Shown one piece after another: positions 21,259 through 29,800 of a DNA stretch of 64,000 bases. Source of the DNA: JBICIG01 sp043101605 (GTDB lineage: Bacteria; Planctomycetota; Phycisphaerae; Phycisphaerales; UBA1924); assembly GCA_043101605.1 (NCBI GenBank), contig JBICIG010000017.1, positions 1 to 64,000 of the forward strand, in the 5' to 3' direction. The position numbers and the translations under genes were made by a program. Numbering within the stretch: the first letter of the stretch is position 1; each line of letters starts with the position of its first letter. The notes under the pieces were generated by a model, which ran no database searches, had not been told where the DNA came from, and was given only the letters and a program-made list of their open reading frames with translations.

Positions 21259-21657
21259 GTGTCCGACGAAGCAAAGATCGACTGGTCGAGGCTGATTGAC
21301 GATTCGCCCTATCCCCCGCAGGCGTTCGAGTTCGTGCGTCAGGGGCTCGCCCACACCGTCAGCAGCGTGCACGAGGGCGTGCCCGGGCTCAGCGACGACG
21401 AGAGCCACCATGTCACCGGGGCCCAGCTCTGCTTCGGGCTCAAGGACTACGCGATCCGTCGCTACGGCAAGCTGGCGAGGACGGTCCTGCAGCGGTGGGG
21501 GATCCACCGCACGGGCGACTTTGGTCGGATCGTCTTTGCGATGGTCGATGCCGGGCTGATGCGCAAGACCGATGAGGACTCGATCGAGGACTTCGACGAG
21601 GTCTACGGGTTCGACGAGGCGTTCGAGTCGCTCGAGCCCGCGCCGCTGACCGCCTGA
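21259..21657 (+). CDS. Minf_1886 family protein
   Basis: 132-aa small acidic protein resembling the Minf_1886 family, which is common in Planctomycetota and Verrucomicrobiota and has no known function. Recognisable segments are PPQAFEFVRQGLAHTV, HHVTGAQLCFGLKDYA, LARTVLQRWGIHRTGDFG and KTDEDSIEDF. The GTG at 21259 was chosen because upstream in-frame sequence is Arg/Gly-rich and unlike the family; a purine-rich stretch lies before it. No membrane segments or cofactor motifs are seen. Confidence 0.82.
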   Translation: MSDEAKIDWSRLIDDSPYPPQAFEFVRQGLAHTVSSVHEGVPGLSDDESHHVTGAQLCFGLKDYAIRRYGKLARTVLQRWGIHRTGDFGRIVFAMVDAGLMRKTDEDSIEDFDEVYGFDEAFESLEPAPLTA

Positions 21658-21690
21658 CGGTTCCCGCCCCGAGCCGGTATCCTGCCGCCC

Positions 21691-23202
21691 ATGACGGGCC
21701 CCGAGCCGGACGCCAATCCCCAAGCCGAGCCTTCCGGCGAGAAGCCGCCGCGCGACTGGCGGTCGATGCACCTCTGGCAGTTCCAGCCGGTGCGCGATGT
21801 GCTGGTGGTTCTGAGCATTCTGTGGCTGCTGCAGCTCGGGTACATGCTGCGGCTGGTGACGGTGCCGCTGCTGCTGGCGGTGGCGCTGGCGTACCTGTTC
21901 GAGCCGCTGGTCGTGCGGCTGACGCGGGTGCGGTGGATCAATCGGCAGGTCGCCGCCGGTGGGATCATCGTCGCCGGGGCGGTGCTGGTCGTCGTGCCGG
22001 TCACGCTGGGTGCGGGGTTCGCGGTGGTGCAGGGCGTGGGGTACGCGCGCACGCTGGCGACGAATGTCGAGGCGGTGATCGAGTCGGCCGAGAACCCCGA
22101 GAACGAGCAACTCCGAGCCGACCTGCCCAACGACGCGTGGGTCTTCATCCGCGACTGGCTCGTCGAGCAGCAGCAGCGGGAAGCCGAGGCCCGCGAGGAG
22201 ATGGCCGAGGAGATCCGCCAGCGTGGCACGCGCCCGGCCGAGGGCGGGGAAGGGCGCGATCCGTCCGCGGGGACCGAGGGCGATGGGGGCAACGCGGGCG
22301 GCGAACCGGGCGCCAACCCGGGGGCGGATCCGGGGAGCGGCTCGCCCACCGGGCGGGGCCCGGCGGTGGGCACGACCGACGAAGCCGTCACCGAGGCGCT
22401 CGCCTCGAGCGCGACGCAGCGTTCCGATGTGATCGCGGCGGCCGACTATGTCCTGAACTGGGTCCGCGCCAACGCCGACGCGATCGCCAAGCAGGCGCTC
22501 GAGACCGGTTCGGGGGCGGTGTCGGCGGCGCTGGGCGCGATCGCCTCCATCGGGCTCCTGTTCTTCAGCGGGTTCCTGACCGCGTTCTTCTTCTTCTTCA
22601 TCTGCACCGGGTGGGGACGCGTCCGCGGGTTCTGGTCCGAGCTGATCCCCGAACGCCGCAAGAGCCGCGTCTTCGACCTCGCCTCGAAGATGGATGTCGT
22701 GATCAGCGGGTTCATCCGCGGGCGGCTGATCATCGCGTTCATCCTGTCGATCTACTTCACGGTCGCGTACTGGGTGATCGGGCTGCCGATGCCGCTGGTC
22801 TTCGGGCCGGCGGTGGGGCTGATCTCGATCGTGCCGTATGTCGCGCTGATCAGCATCCCGATCACGATCACGGCGTTGTGGCTCGACCCGCACACGATGT
22901 TCGCGTTCCAGGAGTCCATCTGGTGGGTCCTGCTTGCGCCGGTCGCGGTCTACCAGATCGGGCAGCTCGCCGACGACTATGTCCTCACCCCGCTGATCCA
23001 GGGCAAGACGACCGACATGGAGACCCCGACGATTCTCTTCGCCTCGATCGCCGGCGGGGTGCTGGCGGGGGTGTACGGGTTGCTCATCGCCATCCCCGCC
23101 GCCGCCTGCATCAAGATCCTGCTCCGCGAGATCTTCTGGCCCCGCGTGCGGGCCTGGTCGCGCGGCGAGGCGTCGGACATCCTGCCCTTCGGCGACGACT
23201 GA
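21691..23202 (+). CDS. AI-2E family membrane permease
   Basis: 503-aa polytopic protein of the AI-2E (YdiK/TqsA) family, transporters with varied or unknown substrates. N-terminal helices include MLRLVTVPLLLAVALAYLFE. The C-terminal half has the family-typical FVFG-like region (MPLVFGPAVGLISIVPYVA) and the ending GKTTDMETPTILFASIAGG followed by GLLIAIPAAACIKILLRE. An insert of about 90 residues rich in Gly, Glu and Pro (about 165-245) lies in the soluble loop and is low-complexity. No local clue to the substrate. Confidence 0.88.
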   Translation: MTGPEPDANPQAEPSGEKPPRDWRSMHLWQFQPVRDVLVVLSILWLLQLGYMLRLVTVPLLLAVALAYLFEPLVVRLTRVRWINRQVAAGGIIVAGAVLVVVPVTLGAGFAVVQGVGYARTLATNVEAVIESAENPENEQLRADLPNDAWVFIRDWLVEQQQREAEAREEMAEEIRQRGTRPAEGGEGRDPSAGTEGDGGNAGGEPGANPGADPGSGSPTGRGPAVGTTDEAVTEALASSATQRSDVIAAADYVLNWVRANADAIAKQALETGSGAVSAALGAIASIGLLFFSGFLTAFFFFFICTGWGRVRGFWSELIPERRKSRVFDLASKMDVVISGFIRGRLIIAFILSIYFTVAYWVIGLPMPLVFGPAVGLISIVPYVALISIPITITALWLDPHTMFAFQESIWWVLLAPVAVYQIGQLADDYVLTPLIQGKTTDMETPTILFASIAGGVLAGVYGLLIAIPAAACIKILLREIFWPRVRAWSRGEASDILPFGDD

Positions 23203-23326
23203 CCGGGCGACGCGTCACAACGCGCCCCGGTGCGGCGCGATCACGCCCGCGTGCGACGGGCTTGGCCCGGAGGGCAAGCCGCGGCACATGGTTCGACATG
23301 GCTCGTGTAGATGAGGGCCGAGCGCG

Positions 23327-23977
23327 TCAGCGGCCGCGCTTCTCGAACTGCTCGGGCAGCGGGTTGTCGTCGGTCTCGCCCTGCCAGAGGATCTGGTAGA
23401 CCTTCCACTCCCCCTCGCCCGTGCGCACAAGGCTGATGCTGTTGATGCCGCGCTGGAAGACCTCGCCCTCGGCCTCGAAGCGCGTCTCGTACGAGCTGAA
23501 CACATGCGCGATCGAGCCGTAGACCTCGATTTCGCGCGCCAGTTCGGTTTCGAAGAATCCTCGTGTCTGCATGAAGGGCCCGCTGCGCTCGATGTATTCC
23601 TCGGGAGTCATCTGCACCGGCCGCGTCCCGCCCTCGCGCGTGGGCGCCATCGCCGCCAGCCGCCCGCCTTCGGCAAACAGGGCCCGGAACGCGTCCCAGT
23701 CGCGCGGGCCGGCGGGCCCGGAGATCACGGCGTACAGGTCCGCGACGGTCTCGCGGATGTTGGCGTGGTCCTTCTTCACAAGCGCCTGCAGATCGCCCGG
23801 CTGGCGCGGCGTCTCGGGGCCGTCCCGACCGGGTTGCAGTGAGGCAACCGCTCCACCGACCAGCGACACCCCGATCAACGCCGCGGGCACGGCGAACCCG
23901 CCCGAAGCGATCGAACGAATCCGGAATCCAAACGGTCGGGACAAGAACATCAACCCACGGCGGCGCGTCGAAGACAT
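23327..23977 (-). CDS. SnoaL/NTF2-like protein with N-terminal membrane anchor
   Basis: 216-aa protein with an N-terminal hydrophobic segment (about residues 24-45) and a C-terminal alpha+beta fold like the SnoaL/DUF4440 ketosteroid-isomerase group: DLYAVISGPAGPRDWDAFRA, YIERSGPFMQTRGFFE and a final WKVYQILW. Such domains bind small ligands or act as hydrolases; no specific function can be assigned. The ATG at 23977 is supported by GAGGAG eight bases upstream; upstream in-frame sequence is unnatural. It is probably exported or anchored in the periplasm. Confidence 0.82.
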   Translation of the reverse strand: MSSTRRRGLMFLSRPFGFRIRSIASGGFAVPAALIGVSLVGGAVASLQPGRDGPETPRQPGDLQALVKKDHANIRETVADLYAVISGPAGPRDWDAFRALFAEGGRLAAMAPTREGGTRPVQMTPEEYIERSGPFMQTRGFFETELAREIEVYGSIAHVFSSYETRFEAEGEVFQRGINSISLVRTGEGEWKVYQILWQGETDDNPLPEQFEKRGR

Positions 23978-24121
23978 GCAAGGCTCCTCATCCCCGGCGC
24001 GGCAAAGCGCGCGGCGTCCCCGGCGCGGCAAAGCCCCGTCGCGCCCGCTCGCGGGCGCGCACGCGCCGAACCCTGACTGATACCACGCCCGCCCGCGCGC
24101 GGATGCGTCGATTCCGTGGGA

Positions 24122-25630
24122 TCAGCGACGCTTCTTCCCGCCTTTGCGCTGCTTGAACCGTCCCTTGCCCGACTCGGATCGGGTCGAACCCTTGGACTTG
24201 AACCCGGGCAGCCCCGCGACGCCGGGCATCATTCCCGCCATCCCGCCCGCGCCGAGTTCCTTGACCGCCGCGACCTTGTCGCGCGCCCCCATGCTCGCCA
24301 TCGCCTTGGTCATCTTGGAGACGGTCTCGAACTGCTTGGTGAGCTGCCCGACCTCCTGCTCCTTGGTGCCGCTGCCGCGAGCGATGCGGCGTCGGCGGGA
24401 GATGTTGACGATCGAGGGCTTGGCTTTCTCCTGCTCGGTCATCGAGCCGATGGTCGCCTCGATCCGGTCGAGCTGCTTGTCGTCGACATGCACATCCTTG
24501 AGCGCCTGCCCGACGCCGGGCAGCAGCCCGAGCAACTGCTTGAGCGGGCCCATCCGGCGCAGCGTCTTGAGCTGCTTGACGAAGTCGTCCATGGTCATCT
24601 CGCCCTTGGCCATCTTCGCCTCGAGCCGGGCGACCTCTTCCTCGGTGACCTCCTGCTGGGCCTTCTCGACGAGGCTGACGACATCGCCCATGCCCAGGAT
24701 GCGCCCGGCCATGCGCTCGGCGTGGAACTCCTCGATCGCGTCGATCCGCTCGCCGACGCCGATGAACCGGATCGGCGCGCCGGTGACCTTCTTGACCGAG
24801 AGCGCCGCCCCGCCGCGGGTGTCGGAGTCGAACTTGGTCAGGATGATCCCGTCGACCTCGAGCTTGTCGTGGAACGCCTTGGCGCTGTTGACCGCGTCCT
24901 GCCCGGTCATCGCGTCGACGACGAGCATGATCTGGTGCGGGCCGAGCGCCTTGTTGACGCCCGCGAGTTCGCCCATCAGTTCATCGTTGATGTGCAGCCG
25001 CCCGGCCGTATCGAGGATCAGCGTGTCCACGCCCAGCTCGCGGGCCTTCTTCAGCGCGTTCTGGCAGACTTGCACCGCGACGCCGACCGCCTTGCCGTAC
25101 GCGGCGCACTTCTCGGGCTCGGCGTAGAAGTGGACCTGCGCCCCGCCCGGCGCATCGCGCTGGACCTGCTCGGCGACGATCTGGAGCTGTTCCACCGCCG
25201 CGGGACGCTGCAGGTCGGCGGCGCAAAGCATCGAGCTGCGCCCGCGCTTCTTGAGGTACGCCGCCAGCTTGCCGCAGGTCGTGGTTTTGCCCGAGCCCTG
25301 GAGCCCGCACATCATCACGACCGTCGGCCCGGGGCTGACGCGCATGATCCCGGGCGATTCGTCCTCGCCCCCGAGGAACTCGACGAGCCGGCGGTGGACG
25401 ATCGCGATCATCTCCTCGCCCGGCTTGACGCTCCTGGTCACTTCCTGGCCGAGCGCATCCTCGACGACGCTCTGGCAGAACGCCTCCACGACGCTGTAGT
25501 GCACATCCGCTTCGAGCAGCGCCGTGCGCACCTCGTCCATCGCCTCGCGGACATTCGCCTCGCTGATCTTGCCCTGGCCCGAGAGCTTGCGGAAGACGGA
25601 GTTGAACCCGTCGCTCAGTCGGTCGAACAT
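24122..25630 (-). CDS. ffh: Signal recognition particle GTPase Ffh
   Basis: 502-aa SRP54-type GTPase that with SRP RNA targets nascent membrane proteins to FtsY. The N domain covers about 1-90. GTPase motifs are GLQGSGKTTTCGKLA, DTAGRLHINDEL and TKFDSDTRGGAALS. The methionine-rich M domain (about 300-460) contains SRRRRIARGSG, the RNA-binding signature. The tail is Lys/Gly-rich (KGRFKQRKGGKKRR). The ATG at 25630 fits the family start MFDRLSDGFNSVF and has GAAGGAG upstream. No SRP RNA gene was found nearby. Confidence 0.96.
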   Translation of the reverse strand: MFDRLSDGFNSVFRKLSGQGKISEANVREAMDEVRTALLEADVHYSVVEAFCQSVVEDALGQEVTRSVKPGEEMIAIVHRRLVEFLGGEDESPGIMRVSPGPTVVMMCGLQGSGKTTTCGKLAAYLKKRGRSSMLCAADLQRPAAVEQLQIVAEQVQRDAPGGAQVHFYAEPEKCAAYGKAVGVAVQVCQNALKKARELGVDTLILDTAGRLHINDELMGELAGVNKALGPHQIMLVVDAMTGQDAVNSAKAFHDKLEVDGIILTKFDSDTRGGAALSVKKVTGAPIRFIGVGERIDAIEEFHAERMAGRILGMGDVVSLVEKAQQEVTEEEVARLEAKMAKGEMTMDDFVKQLKTLRRMGPLKQLLGLLPGVGQALKDVHVDDKQLDRIEATIGSMTEQEKAKPSIVNISRRRRIARGSGTKEQEVGQLTKQFETVSKMTKAMASMGARDKVAAVKELGAGGMAGMMPGVAGLPGFKSKGSTRSESGKGRFKQRKGGKKRR

Positions 25631-25744
25631 GGACGCTCCTTCGGCAACGGACCCGGAATCCACCGGGCCGGCACGGATGAATCGCATGTCAGGGCTGTGA
25701 CCGCAGCGCTGGAGTCTAGGCCGGCGCACCCCGGGCGAGCCCGC

Positions 25745-27532
25745 TCACAGGCTCCGCTTCAACCAGTTATGCAGCTTCGCCTTCGGCCAGGTGTTGATGC
25801 ACCGGTCCCGGGGCAGCCACCCCCGCCGACCCGTCAGCACGCCGTAGCGCAGGTTGTCGAAGTCCTCGCTGGCGTGGACATCGCAGTCGATCGCCAGCAG
25901 CGCCCCGCCCTCGACAGCAGCGCGCACATGCCGGTCGCGCAGGTCGAGCCGCATCCAGTGCGCGTTGATCTCGAGTGCGACATCGTGCTCCTTCGCCGCG
26001 GCGATGATCTCGTCCATCGCGGGCTCGAGCCCGGGCCTTCGGTTGATCAGCCGCCCCGTCGGGTGCCCCAGGACGCGGACGAGCGGGTGCTCGATCGCCC
26101 TGATCAGCCGCCTGGTGGCGGCCTTGGGATCCTGCGAGAGCGCCGCGTGCGGGCTCGCGACGATCATGTCGAGTTCGGCGAGCAGGTCGTCGTCATAATC
26201 GAGCGAGCCGTCGGCGAGGATGTCCACCTCCGAGCCCGCGAGCACCGTGATGTCCTTCGCGCTCTTGTTGAACGCGTGCACCTGCTCGATCTGCGCCCGC
26301 AGCCGATCGATGCTCAGCCCGTTTGCCTGCACGGCGCTCTTGGAGTGATCCGTCACCGCGATCGTGTGGAAGCCCCGCTGGCGCGCGCCCTCGACCAGTT
26401 GCTCCAGGGACAGCAGCCCGTCCGAGGCGGTCGTGTGCGCGTGTAGCTCGGCTTTGATGTCCGCCAACTCGATGAGGTCATCGGGGATCTCTGCTGAGAG
26501 TTCGCCCCGATCCTCGCGCAGCTCCGGCGGGACGAACGCCACGCCCAGCTTCTTGTAGATCTCTTCCTCGGTCTTGCCGGCGACGGCCTTGACGCCGCGC
26601 TTCTGCGGCGGCTCCTTCTCGTCGTCCTCGGGGAACAAGCCGTACTCGTTGAGCGTCAGCTTCTTCCGCAGCGCGATCTCGCGCAGGCGGACATTGTGCT
26701 CCTTCGAGCCGGTGAAGTACATCAGCGCCGCGCCCCAGCTCTCGCCCGGGACGACGCGCAGATCGGCCTGGACGCTCGGGTTGGTGTCCGCGTCTCCCCA
26801 GCGCCCCGCGTCGGCCGCGAGCGAGCACCGCACCGAGGTCTTGCTCTCCCCCGACGCGAGCACTTTCTCAACGCCCGGCATCTCGCGGAACGCCTCGTGC
26901 GCACCGGACGCGTCGCTTGCAACCACCAGCACATCGATGTCCCCGATGGTCTCCTGGCCCCGCCTCAGCGAGCCCGCGAACGCGACCCGCTCGATGCCAT
27001 CGACCCCCCGCATGTACTCGACGATCCGCTCGGCGATGGGCATCGCGACACCGAGGTGCAGCCGACCTCCCGACGACTCGTTGAACGCGATCGCCTGCCT
27101 GATGTTCTCGACCGTCTTGGCGCCCATCCGCGGCAGCTCGAGAATGGACCCGTCCTCGATCACGGCCTTGAGCTGGTCGATCGTCTCGACGCCCTTGTCC
27201 TTCCAAAGCAGCCGGACGGTCTTGGGACCGAGCCCCTGGATCTCCAGGAGGTCCATCAGCGTCGCGGGAACCTTCGCCGCCAGTTCGTCGTGTTCGGCAA
27301 TGCGGCCGGACTTGGCGAACTCGGCGATCTTCTCGGCGGTGCTCTTGCCGATGCCGTCGAGTCCCTGAAGCGCCTTGAGATCCCCCGCGATCGGCTCGAG
27401 GTCCTGGCCGAGACCCTCGACCGTGCGCGCGGCCCGGGCGTACGCGTTTACGCGGAACCGGTCGGCGCCGAGCAGTTCCAGCATGACCGACATCTGCTCG
27501 AACTGTCGGGCGACCGCGTCGTTGAAGCTCAT
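25745..27532 (-). CDS. polX: DNA polymerase/3'-5' exonuclease PolX
   Basis: 595-aa family X DNA polymerase with a C-terminal PHP domain, used in gap filling during base excision repair. The N-terminal part holds helix-hairpin-helix elements (LQGLDGIGKSTAEKIAEF, EIQGLGPKTVRLLW). The palm has RVAFAGSLRRGQETIGDIDV with its catalytic aspartates. The PHP exonuclease begins near residue 355 (KAELHAHTTASDG) and carries VTDHSK, SEVDIL, GHPTGRLINRR and DCDVHA. Its neighbours ffh and the helix-turn-helix genes are on the same strand. Confidence 0.95.
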   Translation of the reverse strand: MSFNDAVARQFEQMSVMLELLGADRFRVNAYARAARTVEGLGQDLEPIAGDLKALQGLDGIGKSTAEKIAEFAKSGRIAEHDELAAKVPATLMDLLEIQGLGPKTVRLLWKDKGVETIDQLKAVIEDGSILELPRMGAKTVENIRQAIAFNESSGGRLHLGVAMPIAERIVEYMRGVDGIERVAFAGSLRRGQETIGDIDVLVVASDASGAHEAFREMPGVEKVLASGESKTSVRCSLAADAGRWGDADTNPSVQADLRVVPGESWGAALMYFTGSKEHNVRLREIALRKKLTLNEYGLFPEDDEKEPPQKRGVKAVAGKTEEEIYKKLGVAFVPPELREDRGELSAEIPDDLIELADIKAELHAHTTASDGLLSLEQLVEGARQRGFHTIAVTDHSKSAVQANGLSIDRLRAQIEQVHAFNKSAKDITVLAGSEVDILADGSLDYDDDLLAELDMIVASPHAALSQDPKAATRRLIRAIEHPLVRVLGHPTGRLINRRPGLEPAMDEIIAAAKEHDVALEINAHWMRLDLRDRHVRAAVEGGALLAIDCDVHASEDFDNLRYGVLTGRRGWLPRDRCINTWPKAKLHNWLKRSL

Positions 27533-27588
27533 GTCCGATCGTAGGAGTGGGGCCCGCGGGCCCGGCCTGCGGGCGTCGCGTCCGGGGC

Positions 27589-28068
27589 TCAGTCAGGGCG
27601 GGGTGGGTCGTTGGACCCGGGGCGGGGATCGGTCAGCCTGCGGGCACGCGGGGGCGTGTTGCCGTTGCCCGAGTTCGGCGACTCGCCCTTGGCGTCCGAT
27701 CCGCCGAGCCTTGCTTCGACCGAGCGCGTCCACTGGTGGAGTCCCTGGATCGCCTGCTCGACCCGCCCGAGCCGCTCCCGACACTCGTCAAAGTGAGCGG
27801 CGATGCCCTTGAAGAGTTCCGAGGCCTCCGCGTTCTGGAGCTCGGTTGTCCGCAGGTCGGCCCGGTGCATCGGGCCGTGCCCGTTGAGCAGCCAGTTGGC
27901 GTTCAGTCCGAGTTCCTCGCAGAGGTTGGCAAGGAATGCGGCGCTCGGGGTCTGCCCCTGCATGTAGCGTCGAACGGTCTCGTGGTGCGTCCGGGTGAGT
28001 TCGCCCAGATGCCGATAGGTCCGCGTGCCGACCGCTTCGCGGAGCCGTCTGTCCAGACCGTCGCTCAT
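27589..28068 (-). CDS. CI-like helix-turn-helix regulator, paralogue 1
   Basis: 159-aa predicted DNA-binding protein. Residues 1-66 form a helix-turn-helix domain that aligns without gaps with the genes at 28411-28854 and 29166-29654. The shared core is THHETVRRYMQGQ at 27-39, probably the recognition helix region, and LGLNANWLL at 53-61, which resembles phage CI-type repressor domains. The second half (about 75-120) looks helical and may form a dimerising coiled coil (ERLGRVEQAIQGLHQW). The tail is polar and Pro-rich. The ATG at 28068 matches the paralogues' starts exactly; longer in-frame starts read into non-coding DNA. Confidence 0.78.
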   Translation of the reverse strand: MSDGLDRRLREAVGTRTYRHLGELTRTHHETVRRYMQGQTPSAAFLANLCEELGLNANWLLNGHGPMHRADLRTTELQNAEASELFKGIAAHFDECRERLGRVEQAIQGLHQWTRSVEARLGGSDAKGESPNSGNGNTPPRARRLTDPRPGSNDPPRPD

Positions 28069-28410
28069 TGAACAATGTTTAGACCGACCCAAACCTCTGA
28101 GGACTTTCCAGTCGCAAGAAAACAGGGAAAACTCCCCGTTTCTGTCATGCTGGCACGCCGCTGCGACAGGAATCTGGAATGTGGCTCCGTTCTGTGGTGG
28201 TCGGTTGCCGCTCAACCAGACTCCGGGCATGTCCCGGTCAAGAAGCACCAAGACCGCAGGCCAATCTCGGGAATCCGGGTGATGGCGTTTCATCCGCCGA
28301 TGCGTTGATTGCGGAGCAGGATCGAGTCGGCCCGTTTCCGCCGGAGCGCAGCGTTTGGCTGAGCCGCGAGCCGGACCGTCGACTCGATCGGCTGGCAACG
28401 ACCCTCTCGG
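28069..28410. other. Intergenic stretch between helix-turn-helix paralogues 1 and 2
   Basis: 342 bases without a supportable gene. The part near 28100-28150 is less GC-rich than its surroundings and carries an imperfect dyad: ACAG and AAAC on the left pair with GTTT and CTGT on the right, around 28124-28148. This could be promoter or operator DNA for paralogue 1, but no clear -35/-10 pair is seen. Confidence 0.35.
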
Positions 28411-28854
28411 TCAGTTTGACCGCAGGCGTCGCGCCATCGGGCGAGCCGTGCTTGGATTGAGCGCGAGCTCGGTTGGGCCGAGCCGGGCGAGGGGCTGATC
28501 GCTCATCGAGGGCGCCCCGGCCCCGAAACTCCTCGCCAGCGTCTCGTATCCGGCGAGCCGGGGCGCGATGGAATCGGCGTGCGCCGCCAGCGCCCGAAGC
28601 AACGAGCCGACGCTTGCCTCGGCGAGCGCGCGGTCGGCGTTCTCGGCAAGAAACTTGGGACCGTGCCCGCCCAGGAGCCAGTTCGCGTTGAGCCCCAGCG
28701 CCCTGCACAGCGATGACACGAAGTCCAAGCTCGGGGACTGCCCCTGCATGTACCGACGCACCGTCTCGTGGTGCGTTCCGGTGATCTCGCTGAGGCATCG
28801 GAAGGTCCTCGTTCCGACGGCCTCACGCAACCTGGTGTGGAAGCTCGCGTCCAT
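28411..28854 (-). CDS. CI-like helix-turn-helix regulator, paralogue 2
   Basis: 147-aa paralogue of the genes on both sides. Residues 1-66 carry the same LREAVGTRTFRCLSE, THHETVRRYMQGQ and LGLNANWLL core; the remainder diverges and is Ala/Leu-rich, helical in appearance (VGSLLRALAAHADSIAPRL). The ATG at 28854 aligns with the starts of the other two copies. The conserved N-terminus next to a free C-terminus suggests shared DNA recognition with different partners or signals; that is inference. Confidence 0.76.
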   Translation of the reverse strand: MDASFHTRLREAVGTRTFRCLSEITGTHHETVRRYMQGQSPSLDFVSSLCRALGLNANWLLGGHGPKFLAENADRALAEASVGSLLRALAAHADSIAPRLAGYETLARSFGAGAPSMSDQPLARLGPTELALNPSTARPMARRLRSN

Positions 28855-29026
28855 GACGAGGGACCTATCGGGCGGGCAGCATCCGTTGCTTCCGAAGAAT
28901 GCCCGTGCAAGCCCGGGGTGCCGCGAGAAGTTCCAGAACCGCGGCCAGGCCTCGGCGCAGCGACACAAAGTCGAGCCGGGCAGCCGCCTTCAGTGGGGGC
29001 CCGACCAGGCCGGGATCCGGCCCGGC

Positions 29027-29257
29027 CTACGGCTCGGATTGGGAATAGAGCTGGGCGACGCGGGCCTCGACCTCCGCGACCACCGTCTCCCGATCAGACT
29101 CGGGGACGAGCATGAGGGCGGCGACCCACCGGCGCGCCAGTTCGGGCCCGGCGGGACGCATCAGTTCAATCACGAGCCTGAGGCTTTCGCTCGGCAAGAG
29201 CGTCTCCGATCCGGATGGCGCGGGCTCGTACAGGGGATCCTTCGGGTCGCTGGTCAC
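29027..29257 (-). CDS. Small acidic protein of unknown function
   Basis: 76-aa reading frame between helix-turn-helix paralogues 2 and 3, on the same strand. Its composition looks protein-like rather than a shadow: an amphipathic stretch SLRLVIELMRPAGPELARRW followed by ALMLVPESDRETVVAEVEAR. It overlaps the 3' end of paralogue 3 by 92 bases in another frame, which is unusual; one of the two may be shorter in reality. No family recognised. Confidence 0.5.
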   Translation of the reverse strand: MTSDPKDPLYEPAPSGSETLLPSESLRLVIELMRPAGPELARRWVAALMLVPESDRETVVAEVEARVAQLYSQSEP

Positions 29258-29654
29258 GCGATGCTCCGTGGTCGGCGCCTCGAGACGGGTCGGATGATAC
29301 CGGGGCGGCCCGCAGGCGGACCTCCATCGTCTGCAGGAAGACCTCCAGCCGCTCCACGCGCTTGATCAGCACCTCGATCGTCGTCGCCATGGCGGCCAGG
29401 AGCTCCGACGCGTCGGCCTGCTGCAGCGACGCGGCCCGCACTTCGGCCTGCCGCATGGGTCCGCGCCCGGTCAGCATCCAGTTGGCGTTGAGCCCGAGCG
29501 CCCCGCAGAGCGCCGAGACAAACTCGACGCTCGGCGCCTGCCCCTGCATGTAGCGCCGCACGGTCTCGTGATGGGTTCCGGTGAGTTCGCTCAGGTGCCG
29601 AAAGGTCCGAGCCCCGACCGCCGCCCGCATCCGTTCGTGAAGTTCCGTATCCAT
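29166..29654 (-). CDS. CI-like helix-turn-helix regulator, paralogue 3
   Basis: 162-aa third copy of the tandem family. The N-terminal 66 residues share THHETVRRYMQGQ and LGLNANWML at the same positions as the other two. Behind it a coiled-coil-like helix (ATTIEVLIKRVERLEVFLQT, about 92-111) is clearer than in the others. The tail of about 45 residues is polar and lies in the 92-base overlap with the small ORF at 29027-29257. The ATG at 29654 aligns with the other copies. Confidence 0.76.
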   Translation of the reverse strand: MDTELHERMRAAVGARTFRHLSELTGTHHETVRRYMQGQAPSVEFVSALCGALGLNANWMLTGRGPMRQAEVRAASLQQADASELLAAMATTIEVLIKRVERLEVFLQTMEVRLRAAPVSSDPSRGADHGASRDQRPEGSPVRARAIRIGDALAERKPQARD

Positions 29655-29800
29655 GGCGAGTGAGATCCTAACAGGTACTTCCGCCTGACCGATACCCCGC
29701 TGACCGGGCACAACCCGCCGCCCCAGAGGGAGACACAAAATTGAGCCGATGGATAGGCAGGAAACTCGAAATCGAGCGGGTTTTTCACAACCGGAGCGAG

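Noticed and set aside
27589..29654. Prophage remnant, because of CI-like domains
   Set aside because: No other phage genes, integrase or att repeats; neighbours polX and recG are housekeeping genes in normal order and base composition does not change.
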